Shown here one piece after another: positions 33,975 through 42,721 of a DNA stretch of 64,000 nucleotides. This DNA is from JBMNOZ01 sp050943335 (GTDB lineage: Bacteria > Bacillota > Desulfitobacteriia > Desulfitobacteriales > Syntrophobotulaceae), in the NCBI GenBank assembly GCA_050943335.1, contig JBMNOZ010000007.1, positions 1 through 64,000 on the forward strand, written 5' to 3'. Made by a program: the position numbers and the translations under genes. The notes beneath the pieces are model-generated. The model did no database searches. It worked only from the letters and a program-made list of their open reading frames with translations, and was not told the origin of the DNA. Positions within the stretch are counted from its first letter, which is position 1. The number at the start of each line of letters is the position of its first letter.

Positions 33975-35234
33975 ATGGCGAAGTTTAGCGACGAGAAAAA
34001 TCAGTTAAAATGTTCTTTCTGTGGGAAAATTCAAGAACAGGTTAAGAAATTGGTTGCCGGTCCAGGAGTTTATATCTGTGACGAGTGTATAGAATTATGT
34101 AATGAGATTATCGAGGAAGAACTTCAGGACGATAGCGGTGTTGAAATAGGTGAAATTCCCAAGCCAAAAGAAATTAAAAGCATTCTCGATCAATACGTAG
34201 TTGGCCAAGAATTGGCGAAAAAAGCACTTTCTGTGGCAGTTTATAACCATTACAAACGTATTAGTCTCGGGATGAAGATAGATGATGTGGAACTGCAGAA
34301 ATCCAATATTGTTATGCTCGGTCCGACAGGATCGGGGAAAACACTTCTCGCATCTACTTTAGCAAAAGTTTTGAATGTCCCGTTTGCAATTGCCGACGCG
34401 ACTTCTCTAACTGAGGCTGGATATGTGGGCGAGGACGTGGAAAACATTCTTCTGAAACTTATCCAGGCTGCGGATTATGATATCGAAAGGGCGGAACGGG
34501 GAATTATCTATATTGACGAAATAGATAAAATTGCCCGTAAATCGGAAAACCCGTCTATCACCAGGGATGTATCCGGGGAGGGAGTTCAACAAGCTCTTTT
34601 GAAAATCCTGGAGGGTACGGTGGCCAGCGTTCCGCCGCAGGGAGGAAGAAAACACCCGCATCAAGAGTTTATCCAGCTCGATACCACTAACATCCTTTTT
34701 ATTGTAGGGGGTGCTTTTGACGGTATCGAGAAAATTATTCAAAATCGCATCGGGAAAAAAGTTATGGGTTTTGGTGCCGATATTCAAAAACCGAGCGAAA
34801 AAGATGTGGGAGAGATTCTGAGCCAGATATTGCCGGTCGATTTGCTTAAATATGGGTTGATACCTGAGTTTGTAGGACGGGTTCCGGTTATTGTCACCTT
34901 GGGGGCTCTCGACCAAGAAGCGCTGGTAAGTATTCTTACCGAACCTAAGAATGCCCTGGTTAAACAATACGAAAAATTATTAGAAATGGATGGAATAGCT
35001 CTGGAATTTAAGGAAGACGCCCTGAAAGCCATTGCCGATGAGGCAATTCGCCGCAATACTGGGGCTCGAGGCTTAAGAGCGATAATAGAGGATATCATGA
35101 TGAATATCATGTACGATCTGCCGACCAGAACGGACGTTACTAAATGCATAGTTACAAAAGAAACCATTCTAAAACGTATTGATCCTGAACTGGTTAGAAA
35201 CGAAGAAAAAATTAATGAGGAAGAATCGGCTTAA
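33975..35234 (+). CDS. clpX: ATP-dependent Clp protease ATP-binding subunit ClpX
   Basis: A 419-residue AAA+ unfoldase. The N-terminal zinc-binding domain has CSFCGK and CDECIELC (residues about 13-42). The AAA+ module has Walker A GPTGSGKTLLA, the pore loop AGYVGEDVE, Walker B IIYIDEIDKIA, and sensor 2 in NTGARGLRAI. ClpX unfolds tagged proteins and feeds them to ClpP through its IGF-type loop (here FDGIEKIIQNRIGKKVMGFG). clpP is not next to it, unlike the usual tig-clpP-clpX order. The gene ends at a strong terminator that overlaps its last codons. Confidence 0.97.
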   Translation: MAKFSDEKNQLKCSFCGKIQEQVKKLVAGPGVYICDECIELCNEIIEEELQDDSGVEIGEIPKPKEIKSILDQYVVGQELAKKALSVAVYNHYKRISLGMKIDDVELQKSNIVMLGPTGSGKTLLASTLAKVLNVPFAIADATSLTEAGYVGEDVENILLKLIQAADYDIERAERGIIYIDEIDKIARKSENPSITRDVSGEGVQQALLKILEGTVASVPPQGGRKHPHQEFIQLDTTNILFIVGGAFDGIEKIIQNRIGKKVMGFGADIQKPSEKDVGEILSQILPVDLLKYGLIPEFVGRVPVIVTLGALDQEALVSILTEPKNALVKQYEKLLEMDGIALEFKEDALKAIADEAIRRNTGARGLRAIIEDIMMNIMYDLPTRTDVTKCIVTKETILKRIDPELVRNEEKINEEESA

Positions 35235-35254
35235 AGAAAGCCGATTCTTTTTTA
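35221..35254 (+). terminator. Strong terminator of clpX
   Basis: AAGAATCGGCTT (35221-35232) and AAGCCGATTCTT (35238-35249) form a 12-bp stem with a 5-base loop, followed by five more Ts. The left arm includes the clpX stop codon. Confidence 0.9.
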
Positions 35255-35261
35255 AAAACTC

Positions 35262-35447
35262 TTATTCGGGCTTATTTTCCTTTTCAGATTCAACATTTTT
35301 TGTTAAGCGTCCCGCCTTACGTGCGCTTTCCCGGAGCAAAAATTCAAGATGGGCGTTTACACTGCGAAACTCGTCGGCTGCCCAGATGGCAAGGATATTG
35401 TAAAGTTTGGGATCTATTCGTAGTAGGAAGCTTTTTTTAGCTGTCAT
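35262..35447 (-). CDS. Ribbon-helix-helix (Arc-like) DNA-binding protein
   Basis: A 61-residue protein. The ATG at 35447 was chosen because the protein then begins TAKKSFLLRIDPKLYNILAIWAADEFRSVNAHLEFLLRES, the standard Arc/MetJ ribbon-helix-helix: a beta strand (SFLLRI) followed by two helices. The tail (about residues 48-61) is charged and probably disordered. It follows the SPFH protein gene by ten bases and is surely co-transcribed with it. Such pairs recur in Firmicutes from memory. It may autoregulate the operon at the palindrome at 36366. Confidence 0.82.
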   Translation of the reverse strand: MTAKKSFLLRIDPKLYNILAIWAADEFRSVNAHLEFLLRESARKAGRLTKNVESEKENKPE

Positions 35448-35457
35448 AAGCTGCCTT

Positions 35458-36321
35458 TTAATAGAGGGTACCTGTATTAATAACGGGTTGGGCAGAGCGA
35501 TCAGAGACAATGGCAACAAGGAGGTTATTAATCATTGTTGCTTTTCGCTCTTCATCCAGTTTTACAGTACCCTTGCTCTCTAAGCGTTCGAGGGCCATTT
35601 GAGCCATGCCGACAGCACCTTCAACAATTCTAGCCCGGGCCGCTAAGATAGCGTTGGCCTGTTGGCGTTGAAGCATGGCGCTGGCGATTTCTGTGGCATA
35701 AGCCAGGTGGGTGAGCCGGGCTTCAATGACTTCCACTCCCGCTACATCTAGACGAGCCTGAAGTTCGGTGGCGATTTCTGATGCTATTTGATCTGTATGT
35801 CCTCTCAAAGAATAGCCTTTCTCATCAAAACTATCATAGGGATATTTTGTAGCCACATGTCTTAGGGCAGTTTCGCTTTGAATCATGACGAACTGCTCAT
35901 AGTGATCAACATCAAAAATAGCTTTGGCGGAGTCCACAACCTTAATAACCACTACCGCCGCGATTTCGATTGGATTACCATCTACATCGTTAACCTTAAG
36001 TTTTTCACTGTTAAAGTTCCGAATCCGGAGGGAAACTCTCTTCGCTTTAGTTAAAGGAACAGTGAGCCAAATACCGGGCTCACGAATGCTGCCCAGATAG
36101 CTGCCAAAGAAAGTGAGAACTTTAGCTTGGTTAGGTTGGACAATCTGGATCCCGCTTAGAAGTACCAAGGCGAGCAAAAATAAAATAACAGCGGAAACGA
36201 TTTTGGCAATATCAGCGGTTTTAAAGCCCAGGACAAAATTAAAGATCGAGACCGCCAGGGCAGCGATAATAATGAGAATACCTAGGAAGCCATTAATTTT
36301 AGGGGTTTTTTTTTCTTTCAT
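35458..36321 (-). CDS. SPFH-domain (slipin/stomatin-like) membrane protein
   Basis: A 287-residue protein. The ATG at 36321 is preferred over 36330, since the AAAGGA site overlaps the earlier ATG. Two adjacent membrane segments (about residues 10-30 and 36-58) form a hairpin anchor, followed by the SPFH/Band 7 domain (about 62-215: VQPNQAKVLTFFGSYLGSIREPGIWLTVPL, RHVATKYPYDSFDEKGYSLRGHTDQIASEI) and a helical tail rich in Ala and Arg (about 215-250) for oligomer formation. SPFH proteins organise membrane microdomains and often control membrane proteases. Its partner is the ribbon-helix-helix protein. Confidence 0.88.
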   Translation of the reverse strand: MKEKKTPKINGFLGILIIIAALAVSIFNFVLGFKTADIAKIVSAVILFLLALVLLSGIQIVQPNQAKVLTFFGSYLGSIREPGIWLTVPLTKAKRVSLRIRNFNSEKLKVNDVDGNPIEIAAVVVIKVVDSAKAIFDVDHYEQFVMIQSETALRHVATKYPYDSFDEKGYSLRGHTDQIASEIATELQARLDVAGVEVIEARLTHLAYATEIASAMLQRQQANAILAARARIVEGAVGMAQMALERLESKGTVKLDEERKATMINNLLVAIVSDRSAQPVINTGTLY

Positions 36322-36365
36322 GTCAACCATCCTTTCTGAAAGGTATATTATACTATCAGTATATT

Positions 36366-36381
36366 AAAATGATATCATTTT
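36366..36381. promoter_or_regulatory. Perfect 16-base palindrome at the SPFH promoter
   Basis: AAAATGATATCATTTT reads the same on both strands. On the minus strand a TATAAT (complement at 36347-36352) lies 17 bases from the -35 position (36370-36375), which falls within the palindrome. The geometry fits an operator for the SPFH/ribbon-helix-helix operon. Confidence 0.55.
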
Positions 36382-36467
36382 GATAACAAAAAAACAAGGC
36401 AAAACGCTTTTTTTAATAATTTTAGAGCTTGAACATAGCGAGGACATTTCTTTCAGGTTGCTTTCAA

Positions 36468-37640
36468 TTAGATAAAGGTGTTAATAAAATGGCGGACAAT
36501 ATCTGCGCCCCCAATTACCGCCCCGAGACTGCTTCCAATATTGGCAAGGGCAACAACTAATAAGACATGGGTGACTTTATTTTTCCAAAAGCCTTTAAGG
36601 GTATGAATATCTTCGGCGATACTCTCAAAATCCTTGACATTGGGTTTGCGGATTAAAGCCTCTGTAAGCCCTGCAAACCATCCAGCTGCTAAGAGGGGAC
36701 TTAAAGAACTGACGGGGGAGATTAGAAAGGCGACCAGAATGGATAAGGGATGGCCGAGGGCGAGAAGGGTGCCCAGAGCGGCTAAGCCGCCGTTCCAAAT
36801 TATCCAGCTTAAGATTTGGTCGATTCCTGTGGACTTGTCCACGGAAAAAGTGGCAGCAATCAGGATTAAAATGAGCAGAGGAAGGGACCAGCCAATTATT
36901 TTTGCTAATTTTGAGGGGGCCTTAATTTTTGTTAGTTCCGCTAAATCATGCTTTTTAAATAATTCTTCTTTAACTCCCGGTATATGCCCAGCCCCCAGGA
37001 CAGCGATAATTTTTTGCCCTGGAGCGTTTTGAATTTTCTCCGCCAGGTATTGATCCCGTTCATCGATTAAAACCCCTTTAAACTCCGGGAAGGATTTAGA
37101 GATATCATTTAAAGCCGCAGAAAGCATATCCTGAGATTTCATGGCTTCGATTTCTTCTTCTCCAATATCTTCATCACCACTTATCACTGTAAAAATTAAT
37201 TGGAAAAGGAGTTTAATCTTACCCCATAGGCTTACCCCACGCCATAAACGCATTAGGGTAACTTGGATACTGCGGTCCGCTAAGCAAATCTCCGCTTCGA
37301 CTGCCTTGGCTGATTCCAGAGCCTGAAGCATTTCTTGGCCGGGGCTGACCCCTAATTTTTTAGCTAACCGCTTTTGATAAGAGGATAAAACTAAATTAAC
37401 AAGCAGGACCAAAGCCTTTTTCTGTTTAATAATACTTATGATATCCGTGTTTTTCCAAGCTTGCTTATCAGTTACTGTCTTGTAGCGGGACTCGCATAAT
37501 TCAATGCACACTGTATCGGGTTTTTCCTTTTCAATAACCTCTTTTACTTCTTCGACACTGTGCTTAGAGACATGCGCGGTTCCGATCAGTATTATTTCTT
37601 TATCGTCTTTTTTAAGATAGTGGACGTTATGGTGGGCCAA
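36468..37640 (-). CDS. TraB/GumN-type membrane protein
   Basis: A 390-residue protein. The N-terminal two thirds is a TraB-type domain with the GTAH motif (IILIGTAHVSKHSVEEV), VCIELCESRY and the closing GAGHIPGVKEEL (about residue 225), in which conserved His/Glu suggest a metal-dependent hydrolase-like fold. The C-terminal third has about four membrane helices (residues about 250-390), ending in LLVVALANIGSSLGAVIGGA. Archaeal and bacterial TraB proteins relate to PrgY of enterococcal conjugation, thought to degrade a peptide pheromone; the role in this organism is unknown. It is 146 bases upstream of the SPFH gene in the same direction. Confidence 0.82.
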   Translation of the reverse strand: MAHHNVHYLKKDDKEIILIGTAHVSKHSVEEVKEVIEKEKPDTVCIELCESRYKTVTDKQAWKNTDIISIIKQKKALVLLVNLVLSSYQKRLAKKLGVSPGQEMLQALESAKAVEAEICLADRSIQVTLMRLWRGVSLWGKIKLLFQLIFTVISGDEDIGEEEIEAMKSQDMLSAALNDISKSFPEFKGVLIDERDQYLAEKIQNAPGQKIIAVLGAGHIPGVKEELFKKHDLAELTKIKAPSKLAKIIGWSLPLLILILIAATFSVDKSTGIDQILSWIIWNGGLAALGTLLALGHPLSILVAFLISPVSSLSPLLAAGWFAGLTEALIRKPNVKDFESIAEDIHTLKGFWKNKVTHVLLVVALANIGSSLGAVIGGADIVRHFINTFI

Positions 37641-37766
37641 GTATTATCCCTCCCGAAGAATGGTGGTTAGAACTCTTATATCATACCACATTTGAAAAAA
37701 ATGTTTTGAATTTCTTTCCTCGGTAAATACTAGAGAGAGAGTTTTTGGGCAGGAGGGAATATATTT

Positions 37767-39503
37767 ATGGAAAGCTTAGGTGGGCTGTTGATTCTCGGTC
37801 AGCTCCTTTTTGTTTTTGTAATCGGGATGTACTTCTTCAATTTACTCCGTCAGCAGTATTCGAACCGCTCTTCAGTGGAAAGAGAATCGTTAAAACAAAA
37901 GGAAAAGCTGGCAGAAATGCGCAAGACTTCGCTTACAATCCCCTTGGCAGAGAAAACCAGGCCAGCTAAACTGCAAGAGATTGTCGGTCAAAAGGAAGGG
38001 ATTAAAGCTTTGAAAGCAGCCCTCTGTGGGCCTAACCCTCAGCATGTGCTCATTTACGGGCCTCCAGGAGTAGGGAAAACGGCTGCGGCTCGAATTGTCT
38101 TGGATGAAGCCAAAAAAAACGTTTCTTCTCCCTTTAAAGAGGATGCTAAGTTTGTGGAAATAGACGGGGCAACAGCTAGATTCGATGAACGGGGTATTGC
38201 TGATCCTTTGATCGGTTCGGTTCACGATCCGATTTATCAGGGAGCTGGAGCCATGGGAATGGCGGGAATCCCCCAGCCGAAAATGGGCGCTGTAACCAAA
38301 GCTCACGGGGGAGTTTTGTTTATCGATGAAATTGGAGAATTGCATCCGATTCAAATTAACAAACTTTTAAAAGTGTTGGAGGATAGGAAGGTGATGCTGG
38401 AAAGCGCTTATTACAGCCCTGAAGATTCTAATATTCCTGCGCATATTCACGACATTTTCCAAAACGGGCTTCCGGCAGATTTCAGGTTAATCGGCGCCAC
38501 AACCCGGAGTCCAAGCGAAATACCTCCGGCTGTTCGCTCTCGCTGTATGGAGATTTATTTTAGACCCCTTTTACCGGAGGAAGTAAAGGAAATAGCCTTA
38601 AATTCAGCGGCGAAAGTAAATATGAAAATTAGCGAAGGAGCTTTAGAAGTGGTTAAAAAATATGCCACTAATGGAAGAGAGGCAGTCAACATTATTCAAT
38701 TAGCCGCTGGGGTGGCAGAAAATGAGGGCCGGACGGAAATTGAAGAAGATATTATTGAGTGGGTTGTGACCACCGGGCAATATGCGCCCAGACCAGAGAA
38801 GAAAATCCCACCGGCACCGCTAATCGGGGTGGTGAACGGGCTGGCGGTTTATGGACCAAACTCGGGAATGCTCTTAGAAATCGAGGTTAGCGCTTATCCG
38901 GCTAAGATGCAGAAGGGAGAATTATATGTGACCGGGATTGTCGAGGAGGAAGAATCCGGGCAGGGAGGTAGGAAAACAAGGAGAAAAAGCATGGCTCGGT
39001 CCTCAATTGAGAATGTTCTGACTGTCTTGCGCCGGGAATTAAAAATTGAGGCCCAAAACTACGATATTCACGTTAACTTTCCCGGAGGAATTCCGGTGGA
39101 CGGTCCTTCCGCTGGAACAGCCATGGCCGTAGCTATATGTTCGGCTATTAAGAAATACCCGGTGGATAATACCGCAGCTATAACCGGGGAATTGTCCATA
39201 AGAGGGAAGGTAAAACCCGTAGGTGGGGTTTCGGCGAAGGTCGAAGCTGCTTGGCAGGCCGGGTGTAAAAAGGTTTTCATTCCTAAGGAAAACTGGCAAG
39301 TCAGATTTGAGTATTCGGAGGTAAAAGTTATTCCGGTAGAAACGTTAGACGAGATCCTAAGGGAGGTTTTAATCGTTGATCAAGTCAAGCCTCAGACCAC
39401 TGTCAAAATAAACCTGACCGAAAATAAGGATTCTCTGCATAAAGTTTTAAAGAGGATAAAACTGCCGGCCACTAATTTGCCTGAGCAGGGTAAAACGTGT
39501 TAG
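37767..39503 (+). CDS. lonB: Membrane-anchored Lon-like protease LonB
   Basis: A 578-residue ATP-dependent protease of the LonB/Lon-2 type found in spore formers. It has an N-terminal membrane anchor (residues about 5-28, LLILGQLLFVFVIGMYFFNLL), an AAA+ module with Walker A GPPGVGKTAAA and Walker B GGVLFIDEIGEL, and a C-terminal Lon protease domain with the catalytic Ser in VDGPSAGTAMA and Lys in GGVSAKVEAAWQAGCKKV. In Bacillus lonB is under sigma-F control in the forespore; no clear sigma-F promoter was found here. A GGAGGGA site precedes the ATG. It lies 39 bases before lon. Confidence 0.92.
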   Translation: MESLGGLLILGQLLFVFVIGMYFFNLLRQQYSNRSSVERESLKQKEKLAEMRKTSLTIPLAEKTRPAKLQEIVGQKEGIKALKAALCGPNPQHVLIYGPPGVGKTAAARIVLDEAKKNVSSPFKEDAKFVEIDGATARFDERGIADPLIGSVHDPIYQGAGAMGMAGIPQPKMGAVTKAHGGVLFIDEIGELHPIQINKLLKVLEDRKVMLESAYYSPEDSNIPAHIHDIFQNGLPADFRLIGATTRSPSEIPPAVRSRCMEIYFRPLLPEEVKEIALNSAAKVNMKISEGALEVVKKYATNGREAVNIIQLAAGVAENEGRTEIEEDIIEWVVTTGQYAPRPEKKIPPAPLIGVVNGLAVYGPNSGMLLEIEVSAYPAKMQKGELYVTGIVEEEESGQGGRKTRRKSMARSSIENVLTVLRRELKIEAQNYDIHVNFPGGIPVDGPSAGTAMAVAICSAIKKYPVDNTAAITGELSIRGKVKPVGGVSAKVEAAWQAGCKKVFIPKENWQVRFEYSEVKVIPVETLDEILREVLIVDQVKPQTTVKINLTENKDSLHKVLKRIKLPATNLPEQGKTC

Positions 39504-39542
39504 AATAGAGCACTGACAAGTCTTTTGAGGGGAGATATTAAT

Positions 39543-41924
39543 ATGAAGCAAAGAGAATATCCGATCCTTCCGCTTAGAGGAATCCTTGTCTTTCCTTATA
39601 TGGTCGTTCACCTAGATGTGGGCAGGGAGCGATCCCTGGCTGCTGTTGAAGAAGTAATGCTAAATGATCGACGGATTCTGCTCCTGTCTCAGAAGAAGAT
39701 GGAAATCGACAGTCCGACTGAAGATGATTTATATAAAACCGGTACCATTGCTGAAGTAAAACAATTGCTTCGCCTTCCCGGGGGAACCCTAAGGGTTCTG
39801 GTGGAAGGGATTTGCCGGGGTAAGGTGCAGAAGTTTTTGGCTGAGGAACCTTATTTCAAGGCTGAGGTTTTGGAGATAACCGATGATCAGCGAGTTGAGA
39901 AAGAGATGGAAAACATGATCCGCAGCCTTACCCATCAATTCGAAGAGTATTCCCGTTTGAGCAAAAGGGTTTCTCCAGATGCGGTGGGAACCATTTTGAA
40001 TGTGAAAGAACCGGGTCGTATGGCTGATCTGGTGGCTTCACACCTGAATCTAAAGATGGAAGAAAAACAAGCTCTTCTAGAGGCTATGGAGATAAGCGAG
40101 CGTCTGGAAAAAATAACCGAGTTTATTATGCGGGAGATAGAAATCCTGGAGCTGGAAAGGCGGATCGGCCTTCGGGTTCGTAAACAAATGGAAAAGGCGC
40201 AAAAAGAATATTATTTGCGGGAACAGATGAAGGCGATCCAAAAAGAACTCGGCGATCGGGATGAGAAACAAGCTGAGATAGACGAGTATAAAGAGAAGAT
40301 TGAAAAAGCTGACCTTCCAGAGGAAGCCAGAGAAATGGCTTTAAAGGAGGTAGACCGACTGGATAAAATGCCTCCGGCTTCTGCCGAAGGAACTGTGGTC
40401 AGAACCTATTTAGACTGGATTTTAGCTTTACCCTGGCAAAAAGAGAGCAAAGATAGAATAGATCTTTATCATGCGGAAAAAATCCTCGATGAAGACCATT
40501 ACGGTTTGGAAAAAGTCAAGGAAAGGATTATAGAATTTCTTTCTATTCGCAAATTGGCTGATAATACCCGCAGTCCGATTCTTTGTTTTGTCGGTCCCCC
40601 TGGGGTGGGTAAAACTTCGCTCGCCAAGTCTGTAGCCCGGGCCCTGGACCGTGAATTTGTCAGGATGTCTTTAGGGGGGGTTAGAGACGAGGCGGAAATA
40701 AGGGGACATAGGCGAACTTACATCGGCGCCTTGCCCGGGAGAGTAATCCAGGGTCTGAGGAAAGCCGGGACGAGAAATCCTGTCTTTCTATTTGACGAGA
40801 TCGATAAAATGGCTTCGGATTTTAGAGGAGACCCTGCTTCCGCCATGCTGGAAGTTCTCGATCCCGAACAAAATTATACTTTTACGGATCACTATTTGGA
40901 ACTACCTTTTGATTTGTCCAAAGTTATGTTTATAATGACGGCCAATTATATGGAAAATATTCCTAGGCCTCTTTTGGACAGGATGGAGGTTATTCAATTA
41001 AGCGGTTATACCGAGGATGAAAAGGTTAATATTGCTTTCCATCACCTCTTGCCTAAACAAATGAAAGCTCACGGTCTGACCGAAGATCAGGTCCGGTTTG
41101 AAAAGGAAGCTTTGTTGAAAATTGTCCGCGGTTATACCAGGGAATCCGGTGTTCGGAACTTGGAAAGAGAAATTGCCAATGTTTTGCGCAAAGTGGCAGT
41201 GAGGATTGTTAAAGAGGAGTGGCAATTTAAAAGCTTAAAAGGGAAAGATATCGAGGAGCTCTTAGGAGCGGTGCGTTATCATTATAAAAAAGCTGGCCCC
41301 AAACCAGAAATTGGCGCTGCTATAGGCTTAGCTTATACAGAGGTCGGGGGAGATGTTTTAACAATTGAAGTTACTCCTTTAAGCGGTAAGGGCAAGCTGA
41401 TCCTGACGGGGAAACTGGGGGATGTGATGAAAGAATCGGCCCAAGCCGGTTTGACATTTGTCCGCGCCCACGCCGAGAATTTAGGTTTAAGAGAAGATTT
41501 TTATGATCGGGTGGATCTCCATATTCACGTTCCCGAGGGAGCGGTTCCCAAGGACGGTCCTTCAGCGGGCATTACCATGGCTACGGCAATGGCTTCCGCG
41601 CTTTCCAACCGGGAAGTGAGACAAGATGTGGCCATGACAGGAGAGATAACTCTACGGGGGAACGTTTTGCCTATCGGAGGGGTTAAAGAAAAAGTTTTAG
41701 CTGCTCACCGAGCGGGGATTAAGACAGTAATTTTGCCGGAAATGAACCGTAAGGATTTGGAGGAAATACCGGAAGAAATTCGCCAGGAGCTGGAGTTTAA
41801 GTTTGTGAAAAGAATGGAGGAAGTAACAGAGATTGCTCTCTTACCTTTTGCTCAAACCGGAAATTTTTTGCCGGGAATGACTCTTTACAACGAACTAGAT
41901 CCTCCGGATCCCAGACCAGTTTAA
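39543..41924 (+). CDS. lon: ATP-dependent Lon protease (LonA)
   Basis: A 793-residue cytosolic Lon protease. The ATG at 39543 follows GAGGGGAG at good spacing and opens the expected YPILPLRGILVFPYMVV. It has the N-terminal substrate domain (to about residue 300, coiled coil around 185-255), an AAA+ domain with Walker A GPPGVGKTSLAKS and Walker B VFLFDEIDKM, and a protease domain with Ser in KDGPSAGITMATA and Lys in GGVKEKVLAAHRAGIK. It degrades damaged and regulatory proteins. It forms the classic lonB-lon-engB order of Firmicutes. Confidence 0.97.
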   Translation: MKQREYPILPLRGILVFPYMVVHLDVGRERSLAAVEEVMLNDRRILLLSQKKMEIDSPTEDDLYKTGTIAEVKQLLRLPGGTLRVLVEGICRGKVQKFLAEEPYFKAEVLEITDDQRVEKEMENMIRSLTHQFEEYSRLSKRVSPDAVGTILNVKEPGRMADLVASHLNLKMEEKQALLEAMEISERLEKITEFIMREIEILELERRIGLRVRKQMEKAQKEYYLREQMKAIQKELGDRDEKQAEIDEYKEKIEKADLPEEAREMALKEVDRLDKMPPASAEGTVVRTYLDWILALPWQKESKDRIDLYHAEKILDEDHYGLEKVKERIIEFLSIRKLADNTRSPILCFVGPPGVGKTSLAKSVARALDREFVRMSLGGVRDEAEIRGHRRTYIGALPGRVIQGLRKAGTRNPVFLFDEIDKMASDFRGDPASAMLEVLDPEQNYTFTDHYLELPFDLSKVMFIMTANYMENIPRPLLDRMEVIQLSGYTEDEKVNIAFHHLLPKQMKAHGLTEDQVRFEKEALLKIVRGYTRESGVRNLEREIANVLRKVAVRIVKEEWQFKSLKGKDIEELLGAVRYHYKKAGPKPEIGAAIGLAYTEVGGDVLTIEVTPLSGKGKLILTGKLGDVMKESAQAGLTFVRAHAENLGLREDFYDRVDLHIHVPEGAVPKDGPSAGITMATAMASALSNREVRQDVAMTGEITLRGNVLPIGGVKEKVLAAHRAGIKTVILPEMNRKDLEEIPEEIRQELEFKFVKRMEEVTEIALLPFAQTGNFLPGMTLYNELDPPDPRPV

Positions 41925-41989
41925 AATGGAAATCCTTTAAACTAGATTCACTGAAAATACAGAAAAAAGGCTTAAAACTGCTCAATAAC

Positions 41990-42033
41990 GGATTGTCTAA
42001 GGCTTAAAGCCTTTTGGCAATCCTATTATTTTT
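41990..42033 (+). terminator. Hairpin terminator after lon
   Basis: GGATTG (41990-41995) pairs with CAATCC (42018-42023) around an inner AAGGCTT/AAGCCTT pairing, followed by TATTATTTTT. It suggests engB also has its own promoter. Confidence 0.65.
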
Positions 42034-42103
42034 AAATCCAGGGAACTCACTGTCTCGTGGTTTAATATACAATTAATTCTTTTTCAATGAGGGGGCGAAT
42101 TCT

Positions 42104-42694
42104 ATGTTCTTTCGGAAAGCGGAATATATAATCTCGGCAGTCAGACCCGATCAGTATCCGGTGGCTGACTGGCCCGAGCTAGCGGTTTCAGGCCGCTCTA
42201 ATGTTGGGAAATCTTCTCTGATCAATAAATTTACTAATCGTAAAAACTTAGCTAAAGTGGGCAAAACTCCTGGAAAAACTCAAACAATTAATTTTTACAA
42301 CATGAATGACGAGTGGTACTTAGTGGATTTGCCGGGCTACGGTTATGCAAAGGTCTCTCAGCAGATGAAGAAACAATGGGGACAAATGATGAATACCTAT
42401 TTTCGGAGGCGCGAAAACTTAAGAGGGGTAATTCAATTGGTGGATATTCGCCATAAACCTACCGAGGACGACCGGATGATGGTGAAAATGCTCTGGGATA
42501 ACCAAATACCGGCTTTAATTGTGGCCACCAAAGCGGATAAAATTCCCCGGGGACAAAGACCTAAGTACTTAAAAATTATTGCGGAAACCCTTAAATTACA
42601 AGATTGGAAAACCATTATTCCCTTTTCCGCCGTGGATGGAACCGGGTTGGAGGAATTGGACGAGGCTGTCAAGCATATTATTTACGGAGAGTAA
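42104..42694 (+). CDS. engB: Ribosome-biogenesis GTPase EngB (YsxC)
   Basis: A 196-residue GTPase needed for late 50S subunit assembly. All G motifs are visible: G1 GRSNVGKSSLIN, G3 DLPGYGYAKVS, G4 ATKADKIPRGQ and G5 FSAVDGTG. Length is normal, with a GAGGGGGCG site before the ATG. Follows lon as in many Firmicutes. Confidence 0.95.
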   Translation: MFFRKAEYIISAVRPDQYPVADWPELAVSGRSNVGKSSLINKFTNRKNLAKVGKTPGKTQTINFYNMNDEWYLVDLPGYGYAKVSQQMKKQWGQMMNTYFRRRENLRGVIQLVDIRHKPTEDDRMMVKMLWDNQIPALIVATKADKIPRGQRPKYLKIIAETLKLQDWKTIIPFSAVDGTGLEELDEAVKHIIYGE

Positions 42695-42721
42695 AAGTTT
42701 AAAATTGATAGGAGAAGGGTT

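Noticed and set aside
35262..35519. Longer form of the ribbon-helix-helix ORF
   Set aside because: The extra 24 residues overlap the SPFH coding sequence and spoil the N-terminal beta strand expected of the family.
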